From positions 496,001-560,000 of the forward strand of contig NZ_BAGB01000041.1 of the NCBI RefSeq assembly GCF_000308615.1: DNA of 64,000 nt, in the 5' to 3' direction. Source of the stretch: Nocardia jiangxiensis NBRC 101359 (GTDB lineage: Bacteria > Actinomycetota > Actinomycetes > Mycobacteriales > Mycobacteriaceae). Shown here in pieces: positions 26,370 to 33,617 of this stretch (the stretch's first letter is position 1; each line of letters starts with the position of its first letter). Under the pieces are notes generated by a model. It had not been told where the DNA came from. It worked only from the letters and a program-made list of their open reading frames with translations, and made no database searches. The position numbers were made by a program, and so were the translations under genes.

Positions 26370-26693
26370 GGCTCCGCCCCTTCACTTTTCATGGTGTCGA
26401 TTTGGGTTCCCGGACGGGGAAACACTTCGCTCACCGACCTGCGAACCGAACGTCGCATGCTCGGGTACGCTCTGGACCGAGCCGCACCCGAGGGCCAATT
26501 CGGTTGAGTGGCTTCTCGATCCATTTTCCCTGTCGCCTGGGTGTCTCCAGGAGACCATTGGACAAACCGAGATCTCAAGCGCACCATGCAAATGCATCGC
26601 AAATTTTCCGAAACCCCAGAGCGGTTCGCAGCGTTCCACCCGATTCTCAGCACCGTGCAAACCGCCATCGCTCACCATGCAAACGGAGGGACC
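26370..26693. other. Divergent regulatory region before the XRE gene
   Basis: No credible gene. At 26588-26604 GCAAAT occurs twice, 11 bp apart (ATGCAAATGC, TCGCAAATTT). This resembles the 12-bp iterons found at the second XRE/DUF397 locus (61429-61464). GGAGGG at 26685-26690 is the ribosome site of the XRE gene. Confidence 0.45.
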
Positions 26694-27590
26694 GTGACGA
26701 CGAACGACAGCAGCGATGACAACTCGACCACATTGCCGCGACGGCAGCTGGGCCAATACCTCAAAGAGAACCGGTTGGGAGCCGGTCTGAAACTCGAAGA
26801 GGTTGCACCACTGATGCAATGGTCCGCGTCCAAACTGTCACGTATCGAAGCGGGCAAGTCCCCCAACGTGCGAGTTGTCGATGTCGAAGCGCTGTGCAGG
26901 ATTTACGACATCGAGGATGCCGAGGTGGTCGCTGGACTCATCGGCCTGGCGAAACAGAGCGCCGGGAAGAGTTGGTGGCAGGCGTATGACGACATCATCA
27001 GCGGTAATTTCGATCTCTACGTAGGGATGGAATCCAGCGCCAAACACATTCAGATCTTTCGGCCCGACATGCCAAGTGGACTGTTCCAAACAGCTGGATA
27101 CGCCCACGGTGTCGACCGTGTCTACTTCCCATCCATCACAGAGGAGGAGTTGGCTCGCCGGATCGAACTGAAGACCAAACGGCAAGCATTGATTACTCGC
27201 AAGACCAATCCGGTCACAATCGAACTGATAATCCAGGAAGGCGCTTTGCGCACCGTCGTCGGCGGACCCGATGTAATGCGCGATGAACTTCTGCACCTGG
27301 CGAATATGCCGATCAACGTGACCGTGAGGGTCTTACCGTTCGAGGTGGGGTTTCCCGCTGGTCTCCCTACCGGCCCATTCACCATTCTGGACTTCGGCCA
27401 GGACGCAAAGGGGCGTGACGTGTCACCCACCGTGGTCTACATCGAGTCCTACGCTGGTGACATGTACTTGGAGCGCGCCAAGGATGTGGGAAGGTATCGT
27501 CAGGCGTACAGCGTCATCCAGCAATCGTCGCTTGACGTTGCATCCAGCAAACGCCTGTTGAGGCAGGTAGCGAAGGAGTTTCGAGCGTGA
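26694..27590 (+). CDS. XRE regulator with DUF5753 domain (WhiJ-like)
   Basis: The 298-residue protein has an N-terminal helix-turn-helix (LGQYLKENRLGAGLKLEEVAPLMQ..SKLSRIEAG). DUF5753 follows, with the characteristic YVGMESSAKHIQIF, VPSGLFQTAGYA-like block, ARRIELKTKRQALI and the final VVYIESYAGDMYLE. Such regulators pair with DUF397 proteins in actinobacterial development and stress circuits. GTG 26694 has GGAGGG before it and replaces a 62-codon longer frame. It overlaps the DUF397 gene by four bases. Confidence 0.9.
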   Translation: MTTNDSSDDNSTTLPRRQLGQYLKENRLGAGLKLEEVAPLMQWSASKLSRIEAGKSPNVRVVDVEALCRIYDIEDAEVVAGLIGLAKQSAGKSWWQAYDDIISGNFDLYVGMESSAKHIQIFRPDMPSGLFQTAGYAHGVDRVYFPSITEEELARRIELKTKRQALITRKTNPVTIELIIQEGALRTVVGGPDVMRDELLHLANMPINVTVRVLPFEVGFPAGLPTGPFTILDFGQDAKGRDVSPTVVYIESYAGDMYLERAKDVGRYRQAYSVIQQSSLDVASSKRLLRQVAKEFRA

Positions 27591-27793
27591 ACGTCGACTT
27601 GTCGAGCGCCAAATGGTTCAAGTCCAGCCGCAGTGGCGGCGGCAAGGACTGCGTTGAGGCGGCCTTCCTCGATGGTGGTCTGGTGGGTGTGCGCGACTCC
27701 AAGAACCCGACAGGCCCCGCACTGGTCTTCACCCCGAGCGAGTGGGACGGCTTCACCGCAGGCATCAAGGGCGGCCAGTTCGACCAGTCCTGA
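27587..27793 (+). CDS. DUF397 protein (BldB-like partner)
   Basis: The 68-residue protein matches DUF397: WFKSSRSGGGKDCVEAAF, VGVRDSKNP and LVFTPSEWDGFTAGIKGGQFD. These proteins act as antagonists or partners of the adjacent XRE/DUF5753 regulator. GTG start overlapping the XRE stop (GTGA) shows translational coupling. Confidence 0.92.
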   Translation: MNVDLSSAKWFKSSRSGGGKDCVEAAFLDGGLVGVRDSKNPTGPALVFTPSEWDGFTAGIKGGQFDQS

Positions 27794-27807
27794 GCAGCGA
27801 ATAGACC

Positions 27808-27847
27808 GCAACGGCCCGATTCCGACATCTCGGAACCGGGCCGTTGC
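27808..27847. terminator. Strong hairpin terminator after DUF397
   Basis: The 18-bp arms GCAACGGCCCGATTCCGA and TCGGAACCGGGCCGTTGC (one mismatch) with loop CATC, 14 bp after the DUF397 stop. Confidence 0.85.
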
Positions 27848-27907
27848 CATATCTACATCAGGGTCGTATCTTCAGGCACACCAACAGGTTCCAGCCAAGG
27901 GGGCACG

Positions 27908-28080
27908 ATGAACCTCAGCGACGCACCATGGTTCAAGAGCAACTACAGCGAGCGCGGCAAGGACTGCGTCGAAGTTGCGTTCTACGGGAAAGGCGCAGTC
28001 GGCCTGCGTGATTCCAAGAATTGGACGCCGTCACCACCGGACTGAACGGCGATATGTTCCAACGTCCCGAAACAGACATC
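27908..28080 (+). pseudogene. Second DUF397 gene, broken by internal deletion and frameshift
   Basis: The ATG at 27908 opens APWFKSNYSERGKDCVEVAFYGKGAVGLRDSKN, a clear DUF397 N-terminal half, and then stops at 28045 after WTPSPPD. In another frame, from about 28021, the missing C-terminal part continues (LDAVTTGLNGDMFQ). The segment equivalent to PTGPALVFTPSE is absent. A deletion of about a dozen codons that was not a multiple of three therefore broke the gene. A truncated 45-residue product could still be made. Confidence 0.75.
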
Positions 28081-28441
28081 TCGTCGAAAACGGTTCGTAG
28101 AAATACGAGTAGTGCCATTACGAGCCCCATGAAACCGAATGCTCAGCGGTGACCGGAACACGCCATCCGTATATGGGACATCTGTCGACCACACGCGTTC
28201 GCTTGTTCTATGGTGGTAATCGCCGATCCTCGGATCGGCCGAAATCACAACCCCAGTTGAATTGCCGACGCGGTCAGTCAGATTGAAACCAGTCCAACTG
28301 CTATCCGATAGCTATGGCGCTAGCCCGAGCTCGATCCGACCAAACACTGCGCGAATGTGTTCAGAGGGGCACAGCGGGGAACTCTCAACTGGGCAGCCGA
28401 TATTCGCACCGACACGGTAGTACCCGTGCAGGGGAGGAACT
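28081..28441. other. Non-coding stretch upstream of the WXG100 cassette
   Basis: About 360 bp of lower GC without a credible gene on either strand. It should contain the promoter of the WXG100-CYTH cassette. AGGGGAGGAACT at its end is the ribosome site for 28442. No palindrome was recognised. Confidence 0.5.
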
Positions 28442-28819
28442 ATGGCAGATCGGGTAGGTGTCCAGCCCGCCGACGTGCACGCCGCGGCGGATTGGCTCAC
28501 GTCATCGGCACGTGAATTCAGCGACGATCTCACCCAGCTGATGCGTCAGGTGCACGGGTTCATCGGTAGTGAGTGGACAGGACCAGCGGCTGGATCTCAC
28601 CAGGACGCGTGGTCCGATTGGGAGCAGGGCGCACGCGAAGTGATCGCAGCCCTGGAACGTGAAGCGGGGGCGCTGCATTCGGCCGCCTATGGGCGATCGA
28701 GAACCGCGTCACCGAACTCCATGTCGACCAAGGCGTTCTACATCACGCGATCGTCAGCACCTTTGAGCAAGCATTATCGAGCGCTACCCGAATCGTCTGA
28801 AGCAATTGGAGCCGGATAG
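28442..28819 (+). CDS. WXG100-family protein with unusual C-terminus
   Basis: Residues 1-82 form a helical hairpin with a WxG turn (SEWTG, about 43-47) and a following SDWEQGAREVIAALE helix, as in WXG100 type VII secretion substrates. A strong ribosome site precedes the ATG. After about residue 80 the sequence turns Ser/Arg/Thr-rich and unlike the family. In another frame the same DNA encodes a helical tail (AIENRVTELHVDQGVLHHAI...) ending at 28800, so a frameshift is possible. No secretion-apparatus gene is present. It starts a cassette of five genes. Confidence 0.75.
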   Translation: MADRVGVQPADVHAAADWLTSSAREFSDDLTQLMRQVHGFIGSEWTGPAAGSHQDAWSDWEQGAREVIAALEREAGALHSAAYGRSRTASPNSMSTKAFYITRSSAPLSKHYRALPESSEAIGAG

Positions 28820-29383
28820 ATGATCGAAGCAGAGTACAAGGCGAGGCTTACGAAACCCGATGCGGTTCGAGCAAAATTGAGAGACCTGGCCCAGTCGGAA
28901 AGTGAATCATACCGGGATGTCTATTTCGACACCGAAGACAACAACCTCGGCCGAGCTGGACAAGAGTTCCGGCTGCGAACCATCAGCGGCGCAAACGGAA
29001 CTCGCCATCTACTGACCTTCAAGGACTCCGCCGTCGACACCGAGACAGGTTCCAAGCCCGAGTTCGAGACCGTAGTAAGCGAGCGAGAACCGCTGGAGGA
29101 GATGATCACACGGCTCGGGTACGCACCTGTTATCGAACTGACAAAACACTGCGAGAACTTCCGGTTCGCCAGCGCGGGCCACGATCTGCTGGCAACAGTC
29201 GTGACAGTGCCTGAAATCGACGGTACGTTCCTCGAACTGGAGACACAAGCAACCGAAAACGATCTCCAGGCGGTACTAGCCGATCTGCGGACAGTGCTGG
29301 CTGATCTTGGAGTGTCGAAGGGGGAGTTGACCACGGAGCTGTACACGGATGCGGTCGCCGAAGCGCGCAAACAATCGATGTGA
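28820..29383 (+). CDS. CYTH-domain protein (class IV adenylyl cyclase/triphosphatase family), copy 1
   Basis: The 187-residue protein has the CYTH ExExK signature at residues 3-7 (EAEYK), then YFDTEDNNL, FRLRT, a KDS strand, EFETVV and a late LELET. These charged residues line the triphosphate tunnel. Families with this fold make cAMP (CyaB) or hydrolyse triphosphates, and the sequence does not decide which. The ATG directly abuts the WXG100 stop. A second, diverged CYTH gene closes the cassette. Confidence 0.85.
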   Translation: MIEAEYKARLTKPDAVRAKLRDLAQSESESYRDVYFDTEDNNLGRAGQEFRLRTISGANGTRHLLTFKDSAVDTETGSKPEFETVVSEREPLEEMITRLGYAPVIELTKHCENFRFASAGHDLLATVVTVPEIDGTFLELETQATENDLQAVLADLRTVLADLGVSKGELTTELYTDAVAEARKQSM

Positions 29384-29421
29384 ATCAGAAACCACTCAAT
29401 TACATGAGGACTGGGTGAACC

Positions 29422-29898
29422 ATGAGCGAAGACAGCGATAACGAAATCCTGGAGATGCTGCACACCTGGACACGCAGCCTCAGCCCGGAATTGGCGGCAT
29501 TCATCCGAGGACTCGGCACACTGGAACCCGATATTCGCCCACTGATCGCCGAGCACATCCATGACTACGACGAGATCCTGCCCAGCCTGCTCATGGCCGA
29601 TATCGCTCGATGGACCAGCCGCACCGCACGGGAGAACGCTGATCCCGCCGTGCGACTGGACCCTCTGCTCACACGGCTGGAACAAGCCTGGGGCGACGGA
29701 CAGAATGCGGTCTCGGATCTGATCGCCACCTCGTTCGTGGAAAATGTCTACGACCAGCCGGAGGTGGTCCGATTACTCGGTCCGAAACTGACACGCTACT
29801 ACCGCATCTATACCGGTCAGGCCCATGCGGATGCGAGCGAGAAGCGACCAATTCCAAAGGTTGTCAAGCAGATCGCCCGAAAACTGAGGCGGTCATGA
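29422..29898 (+). CDS. DUF7674-like helical protein
   Basis: The 158-residue acidic, all-helical protein has the block HIHDYDEILPSLLMADIARW, then LDPLLTRLEQAWGDG and LIATSFVEN, which I associate with the DUF7674 family. That family is frequently found near toxin or signalling genes, and an immunity role is possible but unproven. Its ATG overlaps nothing upstream (38-bp gap), while its stop overlaps the next start (ATGA). Confidence 0.6.
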   Translation: MSEDSDNEILEMLHTWTRSLSPELAAFIRGLGTLEPDIRPLIAEHIHDYDEILPSLLMADIARWTSRTARENADPAVRLDPLLTRLEQAWGDGQNAVSDLIATSFVENVYDQPEVVRLLGPKLTRYYRIYTGQAHADASEKRPIPKVVKQIARKLRRS

Positions 29899-30323
29899 GC
29901 TACCTGGACGATTGGGAGGAACACCTCGAACGCAATATCGCCGAGATCCGCAGCAACGGTCGGCAATTGAGCAAGGCTGCGTCAGCCGTACGAGGTCGCA
30001 GCGAAACACGCGGCGTGACAGTCGAAGTCGACGCCAGCGGCAACATAACGAACCTGCAGATCGCACCCGGCGCGATGCGCTGGACCAACACGCAGCTGAC
30101 CAACGCACCGTTGGACTGCCATCGCAGAGCCCGTAACGAAGCACGAACCAAAGTCGAACGACTCGTGCGCAACGCAGACCCACGAATCCAACAGCAGGCC
30201 AACCGATTACGGAACAATCGCACCGATCCGGAGCCGTCACGGCGACCGATGACCGAGGAGGAGATCCAGGCAGCCGACGATGCCTACTTCGAACGCATGA
30301 ACCGTAGGGGCTGGCGTCCGTAA
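29895..30323 (+). CDS. YbaB/EbfC-like protein
   Basis: The 142-residue protein has the YbaB/EbfC core: a helix (LERNIAEIRSNGRQLSKAAS), the GVTVEVDASGNITNLQIAPGAM beta strands and a long basic helix. An acidic tail follows. Larger EbfC-type proteins of this sort often accompany WXG100 genes in actinobacteria and may bind DNA or act as accessory proteins. It is coupled to the preceding gene by overlap. Confidence 0.7.
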   Translation: MSYLDDWEEHLERNIAEIRSNGRQLSKAASAVRGRSETRGVTVEVDASGNITNLQIAPGAMRWTNTQLTNAPLDCHRRARNEARTKVERLVRNADPRIQQQANRLRNNRTDPEPSRRPMTEEEIQAADDAYFERMNRRGWRP

Positions 30324-30385
30324 TCTGCCGAATGGTTCATTTGCGCGGTCGATAACATTCACCAGAGTCCCCGACAGGAGCCAAC

Positions 30386-30916
30386 ATGCCGACCGAGCAC
30401 GAAGCCAAGATCCTCGACATCGACCCCGAGACCACCGAACGCCACATCATCGACAAGGGTGGTCGCAAACTCGGCCAACGGTTCATGCGCCGCTACGTCT
30501 ACGACATCACCCCCGGCGACGAATCCAAGTGGATCAGACTGCGCGACAACGGAAACAGCACCACACTCGCCGTCAAACACATCACCAGCGACGCCATCGA
30601 CGGCACCAACGAGGTGGAGGTGAGCGTCGACGACTTCGCCACCACCAACGAACTTCTCGAGCTGATGGGCTTCAAGGCGAAGTCCTACCAGGAAACCCGT
30701 CGAATCAGCTTCACCCTCGACGGCGCACAACTCGAAATCGACACCTGGCCGCACATCCCGCCCTACCTCGAGATCGAAGCCGCCACAAAGGAAGACGTGC
30801 TCCGAGTCGCCGCCCAACTCGGCTACAGCGAATCCGACCTCACCGGCGAGAACACCATCAAGATCTACGCCCGCCACGGCATCGACCTCAACACCGTTCG
30901 CGAGCTTCGTTTCTGA
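30386..30916 (+). CDS. CYTH-domain protein, copy 2
   Basis: The 176-residue protein has ExExK at 4-8 (EHEAK), RRYVYDI, WIRLRDNG, EVEVSVDDF, QETRRISF, and LEIDTWPHIPPYLEIEA with the second EIE set. It is closer to CyaB-like single-domain CYTH proteins than copy 1 and shares low identity with it. The retained charged residues suggest activity. Activity (cyclase or triphosphatase) cannot be decided. Two CYTH genes bracketing DUF7674 and YbaB-like genes is an unusual arrangement. Confidence 0.85.
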   Translation: MPTEHEAKILDIDPETTERHIIDKGGRKLGQRFMRRYVYDITPGDESKWIRLRDNGNSTTLAVKHITSDAIDGTNEVEVSVDDFATTNELLELMGFKAKSYQETRRISFTLDGAQLEIDTWPHIPPYLEIEAATKEDVLRVAAQLGYSESDLTGENTIKIYARHGIDLNTVRELRF

Positions 30917-31020
30917 GTAGTTCTCTGGACCAGGGACGTTGCGGCAGCACGTGAATACCGGGTCCGGCACAGACATCGTGATTTACCGGTTCGGAATGTG
31001 AAGGGGCGGTTGATAATTCA

Positions 31021-31668
31021 TTAGGTCGCGGCCGTTGGTGGCAGCCCTTGGGAGTCCTGTCGGACGGCGGCTGCGTCCTCTGCGGAGGGCAGGCGGTTCA
31101 GCAGTGTGCGGACCATGGCGGGGACCTGGAAGTCGAGTTCTGCCGGTATCGGGCGGTCGGCTGTGAGATATCGCCGCACCGCGGCGTAGGGCAGGTCGAC
31201 GACGGTGAGAAGGATCGTCGCTGTCGGCAATCCGGTTGCGTCGCGTAACGAGTGCACGAGTGCGCGGACGGCGGCATCCCATCGAGCCGTTTCCGCCGCA
31301 CGCTCCTCGCGCGCGGCGGCGGGCCAGTTCTGCGGAGCGAGGTGGTGGGCACCGGCGAGCAGGACCTGCGCGTCGAGCGGGCTGCTCCGGCACCACCGCA
31401 CGATGTGACCGGCGATCGCGGCGGCCGCCTCGACGGGATCGTCCTGGTCGAGCAGGACGTAGGCGTCCCGGTGCAGGTGCTCGATGGCTCTGTTCCACAG
31501 GGCAGCCAGCAGTGACGGCCGGTCGGCGAAGCGATGGTAGACCGATCCGCTCGGTGCACCGGATTCACGGATCACCGCGGACATCGTGACCCCGGCGGGG
31601 CCCTGCGTGGCCAGCAGTCGTGCGGCAGCGTCGAGGATCGCCGCGGTGTCGTGTACGAATCTCACCAC
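31021..31668 (-). CDS. TetR-family regulator
   Basis: The 215-residue protein has a TetR helix-turn-helix (MSAVIRESGAPSGSVYHRFADRPSLLAALW) and an effector domain without a recognised ligand class. GTG start at 31668 (a second GTG follows directly). It is divergent from a PaaI-like thioesterase gene across two palindromes and probably controls both. Confidence 0.88.
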   Translation of the reverse strand: MVRFVHDTAAILDAAARLLATQGPAGVTMSAVIRESGAPSGSVYHRFADRPSLLAALWNRAIEHLHRDAYVLLDQDDPVEAAAAIAGHIVRWCRSSPLDAQVLLAGAHHLAPQNWPAAAREERAAETARWDAAVRALVHSLRDATGLPTATILLTVVDLPYAAVRRYLTADRPIPAELDFQVPAMVRTLLNRLPSAEDAAAVRQDSQGLPPTAAT

Positions 31669-31674
31669 GCTGTA

Positions 31675-31686
31675 GAGAGTACTCTC
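31675..31686. promoter_or_regulatory. Palindrome GAGAGTACTCTC at the TetR promoter
   Basis: A perfect 12-bp palindrome seven bases before the TetR start. With the 31694-31719 palindrome it shares the core TGTAGAG, so both may bind the same repressor. Confidence 0.55.
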
Positions 31687-31693
31687 CAGAACT

Positions 31694-31719
31694 CGTTGTA
31701 GAGTGAAGTCTCTACAACG
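31694..31719. promoter_or_regulatory. Operator CGTTGTAGAG-N6-CTCTACAACG
   Basis: Perfect 10-bp arms with a 6-bp centre, 15 bp before the thioesterase start codon and overlapping its likely promoter. This is the best operator candidate for the divergent TetR protein. Confidence 0.7.
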
Positions 31720-31733
31720 AGGAGAGGCCGGCC

Positions 31734-32156
31734 ATGACCATCACCGCCGAGGACGTTTACCGACTCGCTCCGTTCGTCCGCACTCTCGGAGTGGAGTTCT
31801 CCGAACTCACACCCTCCGCGGTCACCGCCCGCCTGACCCACAAAGTCGAACTGTCGACAACAGGGGGTGGCCTGCACGGTGGTGCCCTGATGGGGTTGGC
31901 CGACGCGGCCGCCGCAGTCTGCGCCGCCCTCAATTCCGCCCCGGGGGCGCTGCCCGCGACGACCGATTCGACGACGCATTTCCTGCGTCCGGTCCACGGA
32001 GCGGCGCATGCGGTCGCCGCGCCGATACGCGTGAGCCGCACCGCGGTGGTGGTCGGCGTGCAGATCGCGGACGAGTCCGGCGCGCTGTGCGTTCATGTGA
32101 TCCAAACTGTGCGGACACGCGTCCCGCAGCCGGCCGCCGCAGCCAAAGAAGAGTGA
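31734..32156 (+). CDS. PaaI-family hotdog thioesterase
   Basis: The 140-residue hotdog protein has the helix segment GGGLHGGALMGLADAAAAVCA, where the HGG pattern holds the catalytic region, and the strand TTHFLRPV. PaaI-type enzymes hydrolyse aryl- or acyl-CoA. GAGGAGAGGC precedes the ATG. It is regulated, by position, by the divergent TetR protein. Confidence 0.85.
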   Translation: MTITAEDVYRLAPFVRTLGVEFSELTPSAVTARLTHKVELSTTGGGLHGGALMGLADAAAAVCAALNSAPGALPATTDSTTHFLRPVHGAAHAVAAPIRVSRTAVVVGVQIADESGALCVHVIQTVRTRVPQPAAAAKEE

Positions 32157-32171
32157 TCCCAGGAATTCATC

Positions 32172-32978
32172 ATGAGGCACAACCGTTTTCGCGTTCCTGC
32201 CGCTGCCGTGGTGGTCGCGACGTGCGTCGTCGCGGCAGGATGTACCGGGCAGCGGTTCACGGCCTCGGATGTGCGGGTCCCGACGCCGCACGCCGGCTTC
32301 GATTATCAGATCGGCGCCGCATACCGCCCGCCGTCCGGAGCCACTGTCATTTCGCGTGACTACACGGCCGAACCCGTCGCCGGCCTCTACAACATCTGTT
32401 ATGTGAACGCCTTCCAGGCCCAGCCGGGCGCCGAGAGCGACTGGGGCGACAATCTGTTGCTGCACGACGGGAACGGCACTGTGGTCATCGATCCCGGCTG
32501 GAACGAGGCGTTGCTCGACCTGACCACCCCGGACAAGCGACAGCGAATCGCCGACACGGTGAACGGCTGGATCGATATGTGTGCCGACAAGGGATTCCAG
32601 GGCGTCGAGCCGGACAACTTCGACAGTTACACCCGATCGCAGAACCTGCTCACAGCGGACGAGGCGCAGCAATACATCCGGTTGTTGTCGGCGCACGCCC
32701 ACGACAAAGCTCTGGCGATCGCGCAGAAGAACACCGCCGAACTGTCCGGCAACCACCGGCAGAACGGGCTGGATTTCGCGGTCGCCGAGGAGTGCGCGGA
32801 GAACGACGAGTGCGGCGACTACGCCGATGCCTTCAGCGACCGCGTGGAGGTGGTCGAATACACCGATGACGGTCTGGCCCAGGCATGTTCGGGTTTCGGG
32901 GATCGTCTGAGCATCGTCGAGCGCGACAAGCAGGTGTCGGCGCCGGGCGACAGCGAATACGTCCGCAGGACATGTTGA
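32172..32978 (+). CDS. GH114-type lipoprotein glycosidase
   Basis: The 268-residue protein has a lipoprotein signal peptide with lipobox VAAGC (Cys about 24). It is followed by a TIM-barrel of the endo-alpha-1,4-polygalactosaminidase family: YNICYVNAFQAQ, VIDPGWNE, and the acidic strand GVEPDNFDSY. A further LAIAQKN and FAVAEECAENDECGDY carry the C-terminal catalytic set. It should act outside the cell on galactosamine-containing polymers. It starts 15 bp after the thioesterase stop, so may be co-transcribed. Confidence 0.82.
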   Translation: MRHNRFRVPAAAVVVATCVVAAGCTGQRFTASDVRVPTPHAGFDYQIGAAYRPPSGATVISRDYTAEPVAGLYNICYVNAFQAQPGAESDWGDNLLLHDGNGTVVIDPGWNEALLDLTTPDKRQRIADTVNGWIDMCADKGFQGVEPDNFDSYTRSQNLLTADEAQQYIRLLSAHAHDKALAIAQKNTAELSGNHRQNGLDFAVAEECAENDECGDYADAFSDRVEVVEYTDDGLAQACSGFGDRLSIVERDKQVSAPGDSEYVRRTC

Positions 32979-32990
32979 ATCCGGATGAGG

Positions 32991-33476
32991 TCAGCGGCCG
33001 GTCGTGCCGTCGATCAGTTCGCGGAGGATGTCCGCGTGGCCGGCGTGGCGGCCGGTCTCCTCGATCATGTGCGTGAGTGCCCAGCGGACGGTGGGAGCGG
33101 GACGGCCCGGTCGCGGAACCGGCGCGCCGAGATCGGTGCAGTGGTCGAGGATTTCGTTGGCTTGCCCGACTGCCTCGCGATAGCGGGCCACGACGTCGGT
33201 CACGGCGTCGGTCGGTGCGGCGTGGAACGTCTTCTGCCAGTTGGTGACCGGGTCCCCGAGAAATATCGAGCGCTCGACGAACGTGAGATGCCGGAGCAGG
33301 CCGAGCAGATTGGTGCCCGAAGGCACCGCGGCCGTTCGTACCTGCGGTTCCGGGGCGTCCTCGATCTTCGCGACGATCGAGGCCCGCAGATAATCGAGAA
33401 AGCCGCGCAGCACCTCGGCCTCGCTGCCGCCGGTCCGGGGTGGTGGAGTGTCGTTGCGGCGCTTGATGGTTGGCAC
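32991..33476 (-). CDS. DinB-family protein (DUF664, mycothiol-transferase fold)
   Basis: The 161-residue four-helix protein has the metal-site histidines of the DinB fold: LLRHLTFVE and THMIEETGRHAGHADILRE. In mycothiol-producing actinobacteria such proteins may transfer thiol or act on xenobiotics. The GTG at 33476 has AAGGAA upstream, and the 30-residue extension of the longer frame is Pro/Asp-rich and unlikely. It ends 12 bp from the convergent GH114 gene. Confidence 0.82.
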   Translation of the reverse strand: MPTIKRRNDTPPPRTGGSEAEVLRGFLDYLRASIVAKIEDAPEPQVRTAAVPSGTNLLGLLRHLTFVERSIFLGDPVTNWQKTFHAAPTDAVTDVVARYREAVGQANEILDHCTDLGAPVPRPGRPAPTVRWALTHMIEETGRHAGHADILRELIDGTTGR

Positions 33477-33617
33477 AGTGGTTTCCTTCGCGGGGTGAGG
33501 GTCGGACGGTGCGCCAGTCTCATCCGGTGCACCGTGATCTGGCACGAAATATTGCTGTTCTGACAAAATGCGGCCTCGTCGACCCTGTGGTGCCTCGCGG
33601 CGGCAACCATCCCCGAC

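Noticed and set aside
27982..28248. 88-codon minus-strand frame over the broken DUF397 gene
   Set aside because: Its composition is random-like, there is no ribosome site, and the plus strand shows DUF397 homology.
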